From Lineus longissimus (Eukaryota > Nemertea > Pilidiophora > Heteronemertea > Lineidae): DNA of 64,000 bases. The notes under the pieces were generated by a model that worked only from the letters and a program-made list of their open reading frames with translations, did no database searches and was not told the origin of the DNA. Shown here piece after piece: positions 41,201-53,200 of the stretch. A program made the position numbers and the translations under genes. Position 1 is the stretch's first letter. Every line of letters starts with the position of its first letter. The stretch is taken from positions 2,048,001-2,112,000 of the forward strand of contig NC_088321.1 in assembly GCF_910592395.1 (NCBI RefSeq). Direction: 5' to 3'.

Positions 41201-44200
41201 ATGTCACTTACAAGTTCTTGTTCTTGAGGGACCACTTCAAAAATTGTCTTTCCTTATTTCAAAATTCAGCCTGCGTGGAAACAGTTGAATTTGACATTCA
41301 CAGTTTTATAGAACAGTCCAGCCTTCATCATTGTCATCACTGCAATGCATCATGGTCTTAAGACTTGTTGCCGGTTTAACGAGCATAAATCAGCTTCTTA
41401 CATTTTTTACACGGTTCCCCTTCGTTTGGTCCGCAGTGATCTCCGTTCTGTCCTGTTATTGATTTATCACAGTAAACCAACCCCGTCCAACCCTGCCATG
41501 TTTCTTTATTGATCTCAGCGCTCTTCTCTGTCTTCAGAACACGACAAGCCGGACAGTTTGCCCCATTTTCCGGTCCACATCTCCCATCATCAGCCTTTAC
41601 ACAGTTTTCGCGGCCACAGTACATCAGCCCGGTCTCAGATTGTGACAGGCTTGGTTCATAGTCTTTATGGACCACGGGGGCGAACAACATATTCAGGCCT
41701 ACCTTGTCTAATTCACTGAGAACTTCATTCTCTTCGTCTCCAGGTTTTGTTTCCCACACTTTGTCATTATTCCGCTGCAATTCCTTACAAAGTGGGTACA
41801 TCATAATGCTGTGGGGATCGAATCGAGTTATTCCCATCACGTCGTTTGATACTTCGAACTGATATTTCTGATCTTCTTTCATTTTGGAGGTCTCATGTTT
41901 CAAGTATTCCTCGCCATCGCTTCTTGTATGTTCGTGTTGAAAACCCAAGGCATGCATCAGTTCATGTATAGCAGTTCCCATTTTACGTAACTTTTCCCAC
42001 TTAGAGGCCAATGAAATGGTGACATGTTCTTTCCCCTTTTGAACAAAAACATTGCTTTGAGTCCAGCATCCACCTATCTCGTTTCCATGAACAATGATTT
42101 TCGCGTCAGATTCATCTTGGACTTCATGCACATTGATCCCTGGTGCAGCGTAATTGATATCCTCCATACCATATTTTAGCGGAGAAATCCAACTGTGATG
42201 CAATCCACCTTTTTCGTGGTCAAGATAAACTGGCACAGAACGTTGCTCTTTTCCTTTTTCAAATTCCTGATTGTTCTGGAGTTGATAATGATCTTTAACC
42301 CCGGGTTTTGGACATTTCTCTTTGAAATCTTCTACGGCACGATACATGCTAGGAGAAAGGTGCTCTGGTGGTACAACAACACTTGAACGTTTGCTGGCAT
42401 CAGAAGTCTGCTTGAAATCTTTGTCACCCGAAGTCTGCTTGAAATCTTCATCATCAGTGGCTTGTGAGGTACCCATACACACAGACGCCTTGCGTGTCCC
42501 TTTGTCTTGAACAGATGATGATGCCATGATGCTCAAGATGTCAGCTCAAGTGAACACTTCCAGAAATATGTCCCTGTAAATATGCAGTCTGATAGGCGAT
42601 TTTGATTGTCTTAAAAATTTCTTTTGTGAAATATAGGACATGCGGAACCACAATAGATATTTTTAGAATGTGAGTTAAAATGCACTTGACAAAACATGTC
42701 CGACTGAAAAACATGAACACTGGGTATTTTGAATACCTCGAAATTATGGTCATTATAAATAAAAGAGGTCCTGATTCATAACCATACTCATGATCAATAG
42801 GCCCATAGGACCAATACAATGCAAGTAGGCTTAGTACCAAAACTTTATGCGTAATCTTATGGGATAGGGCCAAGGATCTGATACATAATGTCAAAGTGAC
42901 CAATATGAAGTGGCCATCTAGAATAAATGCCAGAACAAGTTATCTTATGCAAACACCAAAAACACCAATACCATTTTTTACATTCATTGTAAATAAATTC
43001 CAACCAAACGAAATTTTCTTTTTTAAACATTTTTCGGAATATGAACTAATGAAACTAAAGTTGATCATGATCTTAATCAGAATTTTATGAATCTTCCAAG
43101 GATCAATTAACAGATTTTATAAACATATAGAGTAATAGGCCTACAGCCTCTAACCATTTGTAATGGATCAAATGAAGTTTCTGATAATCATGGCAATAAT
43201 AATGAGACAGTCCTGACGACTATTGGATGTGTCTAATTCTAAATACTCTTGTGTCCTACTAAATACTAAACATTCTAATACATAATGTCAAACTGACCAA
43301 TACGCAGTGGCCATCTAGAATAATTAAACAAACAAGTCATCTTATGCAAACACCAAAAACACCAACACCTTTTTTTACATTCATTGTAAATAAATTCCAA
43401 CCAAACTAAAATTTATTTATTTTTTAACTTTTGGAATATGAACTAATGAAACTAAAGTTGATCATGATCTTAATCAGAATTTTATGGATCTTTCAAGGAT
43501 TAATTAACCAAACAAGTCATCTTATGCAAACACCATAAACATCAACATCAACACCATTTACATTCAGTGTAAATAATTTCCAACCAAACTAAAAAATTTT
43601 TGGCCATCTAGAATAATTAAACAAACAAGTCATCTTATGCAAACACCAAAAACACCAACACCATTTTTTACATTCATTGTAAATAAATTCCAACCAAACT
43701 AAATTTTTTTTTTTTTTAATTTTTGGAATATGAACTAATGACACTAAAGTTGATCATGATATTAATCAGAATTTTATGAATCTTCGAAGGATCAATTAAC
43801 AGATTTTATAAACATATAGAATAATAGGCCTACAGCCTCTAACCATTTGTAATGGACCAAACAAAGTTTCTGATAACCATGGCAATAATAAAGAGACAAT
43901 CCCGACAATCAACTGATGGGGTGTGTGATAAAAACATGACATTAAAGGTGCATTTTGAGGTAAATGGGGATTACTTTTTGTTATGGAATGAAAAAAATTG
44001 TGAATGTCACTTACAAGTTCTTGTTCTTGAGGGGCGACTTCAGAAATTGTCTTTCCTAAAAATTCTGTCTGCGTGGAAACAGTTGAATTTGAGAGTCACA
44101 GTTTTATTCTTGTAGGAGAGTCCAGCCGTAGTCATTGACAAAATTGCAATGGATCATGATCCTAAGACCTGGTTTAAGAAGCATATATCAGCTTGCAACA

Positions 44201-47200
44201 TTCCACACACGGTTGCCCTTCGTCTGGTCCGCATTTACCACTCTTCTTAGTTTGTGATGGTTTACCACAGTAAACCTTCCCGGTCCAACCCTGCCACTTG
44301 CCAAGTTCTTTGATCTCGATGCTCTTCTTTGTCTTCAGAACACGACAAGCCGGACAGTTTGCCCCATTTTTCGGTCCACACGTCCCATCATCAGCGTCTA
44401 CACAGTTTTCACGGTTGCAGTACATCAGCCCGGTCGAGGGTGACAGGTTTGGGTGATAGTATTCATGGACCACGGGGGCGAACACCATATTCAGGCCTAC
44501 CTTGTCTAATTCACTTAGAACTTCATTCTCTTCGTCTCCAGGTTTTGTTTCCCACACTGTGTCATCATTCCGCTGCAATGCCGTACAAAGTGGGTACATC
44601 ATAATGCTGTAGGGATCGAATCGTGTTATTCCTATCATGGAATGTGATACTGCGTACTGACATTTCTGATGTTCTTCAATATTGGAGGTGTCATGTTCCA
44701 AGTAATTCTCACCATCGCTTCTTTGATGTTCGTGTTCAAAACCCAAGGCATGCATCAGTTCATGTATAGCAGTTCCACTTTTACGTGACTCATCCCAGTC
44801 ATTTGCCAATGCAATAATGACTTTTTCTTCCTCTTTTTTATCAAAAATATTTCCTTCAGTATAGCACTCCGTCATGATTCCACAAACAACGATTACCGCG
44901 GCAGATTCATCTTGGACTTCATGCACATTGATCCCTGGTGCAGCTTTATTGAGTGCCTCCATACCATATTTTAGCGGAGAAATCCAACTGTGATGCAATC
45001 TACCTCCAGGAGTAACATGGTCAAGATAAACTGGCACAGGATATTGCTCTTTACCATTTACTATTTTCTGATTGCTTTGGAGATGATAATAATCTTCAAC
45101 TCTGGGACTTTGACCACTTTTTTTGAAATGTTTTATGGCATGACACATGTCAGGAGGAAGGGACCATGGAAGGTTTGTGCTGGCATCAGAACTCTGCTGT
45201 GAATCGCTGATATCAAGGGCTTGTGTGAGTTTCTCAGTCAATACCACAAAGCGTAGGGTAGTTGTAAAACAAGAAACACAGAAACGAAACAGAAACACAG
45301 AAACACAGAAACGAAACGCAGAAACCAGTCTTGTGGCGAATTCTGGTCTGCAGACTCCATCTTGTTGCCATGGTTGTGGCCGCGAACGCGGGTGTAACTA
45401 AAACTGGTATTCAGTCGGAATGGAAGGAGGAATGCTCATTTCCCAATACCCCTTTTAGCCTCATCAACGTGTGCGCAGATTGGCAGCATCCGGCCTTGAT
45501 CGTGCCAATACACTACATGTATGTACTACACGGCGTAAATAGAAAATAGTCCTTCGAATAGCGAGTCCTGTTCTTTTGTACATTCCATGGCCTGTGCACG
45601 ACACTAGGCTGAACTTCCCCACTGCAACCTCATTAACATAAACAGATATTTAAAGGGACTATTTAAAGGCAGCAGCTGGGCAGGCAAGATTGAGTTACTC
45701 CAAGTCCAAGTCTAGTGCCCGCCCCTCCCCCCACTTTACTCTATTCTAGTCGCCAAAATTAGTCTCTCACGTCTCACATAACGTCGAAATGATTCACCCA
45801 TGTACTGGTACCGTACCTTGCATTTAGTGCTGCATCAGACGGGATTTGTAGGATGATCCTGGTACTTCATGTAAATTGAACACTACAAGGCAAGATGTTG
45901 CACTGCACCTTCATTTAAAATAACATGCTGTAGGAATCGAATCGAATCGTACCTACCAAAGTACTACACCACCACCTCAAAAGACTTCACCCATATCGTG
46001 CCGCCACCTCCCCCCCCCCCCCCCAAGTTGCTCCATGTATCCCCTCAACAACTCTATTGCATTCCGGCTGGCCGCAACCCACCAACCTCAGATTTTACTT
46101 TTAAACGACAATAACAACGGATTGGGCAAGGAAAGTATCACCGTGCCGCTTGATTCCAACTTTTATGAAAACCCGTTTGATTTTCGTTTCTGCATTTCGT
46201 TTCTGCATTTCTGTGTTTCTGTTTCGTTTCTGTGTTTCTTGTTTTACAACTACCCCAAAGCGTATCCCTTTGTCTTGAACAGATGATGATGCCATGATGC
46301 TCAAGAGGTCAGCTCAAGTAAACACTTCCAAAAATATGTCCCTGTAAATATGCAATCTAAAATGCAAATTTGCATAAAAGCCAGGCTGATTGGTTTTTTG
46401 TGGCATTTCTGACTGGTACTCATTTATGAACTTTCTTTTGTGAAATATAGGACAAGTGGAATCACAATAGATATTTTTAGAATGTGATTTTATATGCACT
46501 TGACAAAACATATCCGACTGAAAAACATCAACACGGGGTATTCTGAATACCTCGAAACGGGTCTATTACTTTACCTCATATTTTCCGAGTAAATTTGTTT
46601 TTTAAAAAAATTGTGTGCTGGAGGGAACCCAGGTAACACGACCACTCGTGGGACCGAGGTTGAATGGTCGCATTACCGGGGTGGTCACGTTAGTGTCTAA
46701 GTTGGCAATCGGGGGACGAAATGCAGGATTAGGTTTTCCCACAAAAAAATTGCCGACCGTGTGTGTATGCTACTCGTCCATGTGGCAACGCCGCCTGACT
46801 CAGATTATGCACGCTTCAATTTCCGTTCTTTCTGTTTCCATGCGTCACAAGAACAGTTCGTCAATATTACAAGCTTATTAGATGTTTCATTTTGAGTTCT
46901 GACAACTTTTTGTTCATGTGACTCTGCTCATCCGCTTAAAATCTGGGCAACATTTGCCCGGCGCATTTGCGGGCCGCGCACCTGTCAATTTGCTGTTACT
47001 TGTCCATTGGTGGCATCATGTAAAGAATTTTCCAATGAATGGTCATGTCAATAGGTTTATTAATGGTACCACCATTAGAAAGTGCTCATCAAGAGCTTTC
47101 CAATTAATGGTCGTGTCAATAGGTTTATTAATGGTACCGCCATTAGAAAGTGCTCATCAAGAGCTTTCCAATTAATGGTCGTGTCAATAGGTTTATTAAT

Positions 47201-50200
47201 GGTACCACCATTAGAAAGTGCTCATCAAGAGCTTTCCAATTAATGGGCGTGTCAATTGGTTTATTAATGGTACCATTTGAAAGTGCTCATCAAGAGCTTT
47301 CCAATGAATGGTCGTGTCAATAGGTTTATTACTGGTACTATTAGAAAGTGCTCATCAAGAGCTTTCCAGTAAATGGTCATGCTAATAGGTTTACTTCCGG
47401 TACCATTGGAAAGTACTTGTCAAGAGCTTTCCAATGAATGGTTTTGTAAATAGATTTACTGATGGTACCGTTAAAAAGTGCTCATCAAGAGCTTTCCATT
47501 GAATGGTCATGTCAACAAATTTATGAATGGTACCATTAGAAAGTACTTGTTAATAGCTTTCTAATAAATGGTCATGTCAACAAGTTTATGAATGGTTATG
47601 GTACCATCGGAAAGTACTTATCGAGAGCTTTCATGTGAATAGGTTCTGTAAGTCCTTTATATCTTGTTATTTCTATTCAGGCTTGCAGCCCACATGTGTA
47701 ACTACAAGTGCTTCCAGATTGAGCTCTGTCGAGGTTACGATTATAACGCCTTCCATGAAGATCTGAAAAAGTTATACGACTTGGCCGCGGCCAAGAATCA
47801 AGATACCGTTTTCCTCTTCACAGGTAATGTGTTAAAACATTCAAAACGCAACGATAGACCTTGTGATTTTTGAATCGGAGAAAGTTACTGGTAGGGAGTG
47901 ACAAAGAGCACCATGACCACTCGGGGAAAATCTTGGTACAGATCTGTGACAGTTGGTACTCCCCCCCACCACCCCCACCACCCCCACCACCCCCCACCCC
48001 CATCTCTGTTAAGGGTCGCTGTAGGGCAGGGACATCAATTGCCTACCTTACGCAAATATTGTCAGAGTCATTGTTTAACCTACTTTTCTTTCAATCTAGA
48101 TACACAAATCGTCGTAGAGGAATTCCTAGAAGACATCAACAACGTCCTTAACTCTGGTGAAGTGCCAAACTTGTTTGAAGCTGATGAGTTTGAGCGATTG
48201 ATTATCGCCTGTCGTCCCGCTGCAAAGGAGGCTGGCATAGCCGAGGGTAACCGAGACGCGATCTGGGAGTTCTGTGTCAACAGGGTCAGGTATGTTGTGA
48301 TATTTTTAGAAAATTTCCCAAATGAATACTTCGCCTCAAAATTTAATCGATCGTGTCATTATAATTGTGCGTGTGCAAAGGTGTTTTGTAGTTTTTGCGG
48401 AAATTTTCATTCGCGGATATTTGAAATTGATAGTGAAATAGAGCACAAATGAGTCCAGTACCTTGTGTCCCAACACCAGGTACCTTGTGTCCCATCACTA
48501 GGTACCTTGTGTCCCATCGCCAGGTACCTTGTGTCCCATCGCCAGGTACCTTGTGTCCCAACACCAGGTACCTCGTGTCCCATCGCCAGGTACCTCGTGT
48601 CCCATCGCCAGGTACCTCGTGTCCCATCACCAGGTACCTCGTGTCCCATCGCCAGGTACCTCGTGTCCCATCGCCAGGTACCTCGTGTCCCATCACCAGG
48701 TACCTCGTGTCCCAACACCAGGTACCTCGTGTCCCATCACCAGGTACCTTGTGTCCCATCACTAGGTACCTCGTGTCCCAACACCAGGTACCTCGTGTCC
48801 CATCACTAGGTACCTCGTGTCCCATCGCCAGGTACCTCGTGTCCCATCACCAGGTACCTCGTGTCCCAACACCAGGTACCTCGTGTTCCATCGCCAGGTA
48901 CCTCGTGTTCCATCGCCAGGTACCTCGTGTCCCAACACCAGGTACCTCGTGTCCCAACACCAGGTACCTCGTGTCCCAACACCAGGTACCTCGTGTCCCA
49001 TCGCCAGGTACCTCGTGTCCCAACACCAGGTACCTTGTGTCCCATCACCAGGTACCTTGTGTCCCATCGCCAGGTACCTCGTGTCCCAACACCAGGTACC
49101 TTGTGTCCCATCACCAGGTACCTTGTGTCCCATCGCCAGGTACCTCGTGTCCCAACACCAGGTACCTCGTGTCCCAACACCAGGTACCTCGTGTTCCATC
49201 GCCAGGTACCTAGGTTTCCTGGTAGCTATAGGTGTGTCCCAACACCAGGTACCTCGTGTCCCATCGCCAGGTACCTAGGTTTCCTGGTAGCTATAGGTGT
49301 GTCCCATCACCAGGTACCTCGTGTTCCATCGCCAGGTACCTAGGTTTCCTGGTAGCTATAGGTGTGTCCCATCGCCAGGTACCTCGTGTCCCATCACCAG
49401 GTACCTCGTGTCCCATCACCAGGTACCTCGTGTCCCATCACCAGGTACCTCGTGTCCCATCACTAGGTACCTCGTGTCCCAACACCAGGTACCTCATGTC
49501 CCATCGCCAGGTACCTCGTGTCCCATCACCAGGTACCTCGTGTCCCAACGCCAGGTACCTCATGTCCCAACGCCAGGTACTTCATGTCCCATCGCCAGGT
49601 ACCTCGTGTCCCATCACCAGGTACCTCGTGTCCCATCACCAGGTACCTCGTGTCCCATCACCAGGTACCTCGTGTCCCATCACCAGGTACCTCGTGTCCC
49701 AACACCAGGTACCTCATGTCCCATCGCCAGGTACCTCGTGTCCCAACACCAGGTACCTCGTGTCCCATCACCAGGTACCTCGTGTCCCATCACCAGGTAC
49801 CTCGTGTCCCATCACCAGGTACCTAGGTTTCCTGGTAGCTATAGGTGTGTCCCATCGCCAGGTACCTCGTGTCCCAACACCAGGTACCTCGTGTCCCATC
49901 ACCAGGTACCTCGTGTCCCAACACCAGGTACCTCGTGTCCCAACACCAGGTACCTCGTGTCCCATCACCAGGTACCTAGGTTTCCTGGTAGCTATAGGTG
50001 TGTCCCATCGCCAGGTACCTCGTGTCCCAACACCAGGTACCTCGTGTCCCAACACCAGGTACCTCGTGTCCCAACACCAGGTACCTCGTGTCCCAACACC
50101 AGGTACCTCGTGTTCCATCGCCAGGTACCTAGGTTTCCTGGTAGCTATAGGTGTGTCCCATCGCCAGGTACCTCGTGTCCCAACACCAGGTACCTCGTGT

Positions 50201-53200
50201 CCCATCACCAGGTACCTCGTGTCCCATCACTAGGTACCTCATGTCCCATCGCCAGGTACCTCGTGTCCCATCGCCAGGTACCTCGTGTCCCATCACCAGG
50301 TACCTCGTGTCCCAACACCAGGTACCTAGGTTTCCTGGTAGCTATAGGTGTGTCCCATCGCCAGGTACCTCGTGTCCCATCACTAGGTACCTCGTGTCCC
50401 ATCGCCAGGTACCTCGTGTCCCATCGCCAGGTACCTCGTGTCCCATCACTAGGTACCTCGTGTCCCAACACCAGGTACCTAGGTTTCCTGGTAGCTATAG
50501 GTGTGTCCCAACACCAGGTACCTCGTGTCCCATCACTAGGTACCTCGTGTCCCATCGCCAGGTACCTCGTGTCCCATCGCCAGGTACCTCGTGTCCCATC
50601 ACCAGGTACCTCGTGTCCCATCACCAGGTACCTCGTGTTCCATCGCCAGGTACCTAGGTTTCCTGGTAGCTATAGGTGTGTCCCAACACCAGGTACCTCG
50701 TGTCCCATCACCAGGTACCTAGGTTTCCTGGTAGCTATAGGTGTGTCCCATCGCCAGGTACCTAGGTTTCCTGGTAGCTATAGGTGTGTCCCATCACCAG
50801 GTACCTCGTGTCCCATCACCAGGTACCTAGGTTTCCTGGTAGCTATAGGTGTGTCCCATCACCAGGTACCTAGGTTTCCTGGTAGCTATAGGTGTGTCCC
50901 AGTATTTATGTGTACCAAAACATACATCAACAGGACATTTGTTTATGTCTCGTGTCTGCCTGCTATCGGGCATTGGTGAACAGGTTATAAAACAGTCACA
51001 TGATGTTTTTATTTCTTATAAGGTATCAGTGAACAAGGTACTGTAGAACCTCTCTATTAAGGACACCATCGGGACTGACAAGTGGTGTCCTTAATAGAGA
51101 GGTGTCCTGATTAGAGAGGTCAAATTGAATGGAAACCACCATTTTGCGACCAAAACTAGTGTCCTTAATAGAGAGGTGTCCTGATTAGAGAGGTCAAATT
51201 GAATGGAAACCACCATTTTGCAACCAAAACTAGTGTCCTTGATAGAGAGGTTGTCCTTAATAGAGAGGTGTCCGCTAAGGGAGGTTCTACTGTATAAACA
51301 CTGATTAATGGGGTGACGCAATTCTTGTTGGCCTGGAAAATGTCCATTTTTGAGTGTTTCGCCTCATTGTTTTGGATTGCTTGAGAATCGCTACCGGGAA
51401 ACATAGCTGCCTGGTATTGGGACACGAAAGCACAGACATGGCTACCAGGAAACGTTTCAAGGCAAAGTCATTGAGGTTTCTGCAGGCAGGCAAATTGGCC
51501 TGTGCATGTCTTTAATGACGCATGCTATAGATCACCAGATGATATTCTCTTTCAAAGGTTTCGCCTCATTGTTTTGGATTGCTTGAGAATCGCTACCGGG
51601 AAACATAGCTACCTGGTATTGGGACACAAAAGGCACAGACATGGCTACCAGGAAACGTTTCCAGGCAAAGTCATTGAGGTTTCTGCAGGCAGGCAAATTG
51701 GCCTGTGCATGTCTTTAATGACGCATGCTATAGATCACCAGATGATATTCTCTTTCAAAGGTTTCCCCTCATTGTTTTGGAATGCTTGAGAATCGTTACC
51801 GGGAAACATAGCTACCTGGTATTGGGACACAAAGGCACTGACATGGCTACCAGGAAACGTTTCCAGGCAAAGTCATTAAGGTTTCTGCAGGCAGGCAAAT
51901 TGGCCTGTGCATGTCTTTTGAAATAAACATTAAAATTTCTAGTTTCATTTAGTTTCTTAGCCTTTAAACCCGATATCTGATCCTGGCGGGCCCGATATTA
52001 GAAGTTCCCACGCCCGTTGCCAAGGAGAGTTTTTCTTTATTCAGTACGCAATATACTGATTAGTCTCACGCACCGCGACACCGATCGTAGTTATCACCCT
52101 ATTTTGAGGATCTGGAAACTTGTATCACATGTGTACAGCTGCTGTGCGAGACTACCCTGCATAGAATAATGGCGGCGGCCAACAGCTTTGAAATTTACAC
52201 TATGTCATGATACTACGGGAACTTATGGCAAAATACAGGAAAATTTCAGCAATATTACAGGAAAAATTATTAGAGGGTAAGCAGCCCTGCCTATGACGCC
52301 CGCCGCCGATCCCCCTGGAGGCGCCCTATGACGCCCGCACACCCATATTCAAATTTAGCGCGCTTAGCTTCCGATCTCCTTCAGAGCGCTGCCTATTATT
52401 AATCTATGAAACTTAAGCTTTCAAATGCGCGGATGAACAATGGTGGTTACTGTAGAAGTTTTTGAGATATTTGACGATTAAGTTTTTGTTTCTCTTCAAG
52501 CCAGTAAACTCAGGTTGGACATTTGAATTGCTGAAATGGATCGTTTGTTTGATTCCGATTTGGATGTACCCTATCTAATAGGGAATTTCATCTTCTTTCA
52601 AATAAACGGGACTTGTAATACATTATTTGGAAGTTCACCTATGTCCTTTTGTAAAAAACTGGACCCGTCGCAAAAAATGTGATTTCCGGGTAAAATCACG
52701 TCGGGGCCTAGTGGAATAAGCACTTGCGCTGGCAATGGCTCTAGGTGTTATAGGGTTAATGACGCATGCTATAGATCACCAGTTGATATTCTCTTCCAAA
52801 GGTTTCGCGCTCTGATAATTTTGTAAAATGTGCTTGCTCTGCTGCATGAGCCATTGATATAATAGAATTTGAGGCACGTGACTTCCAAGCGTATTTATGT
52901 ATGTGAGCCATCGATAAATGAGTTGTTATAATCTGTGTAAGGTTTCGCCATCTGATATTCGAAAAGTGGTTTTTTCTTGTTTTCTGCCTTGGCTCCTTGA
53001 TGCGATAAAAAATTATTGGCCCAAGAAAAAGTGCCGGAGATACTTTTTCTGTCAAAAATTGGCCAAAATTAGCCTTAAAACAGTAGATTTCAGGCACACT
53101 TTGTAATCAATGATAAAATGGACCATTTTCATGATATCCCCCTGTTATCAATATGTGTGTCAAATTTCTTGAAAATCTCCTAACAGTTTGGGCTCTAGAT

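Noticed and set aside
41376-46300. Astacin genes as DNAH6 exons or a fusion
   Set aside because: They are on the opposite strand, and exons 26 and 27 join in phase without them.
49297-50979. 560-codon open frame on the + strand, plus several overlapping long frames on both strands at 48343-50657
   Set aside because: They are translations of the 22-bp minisatellite; several frames are open at once, and no start context or domain supports a gene.
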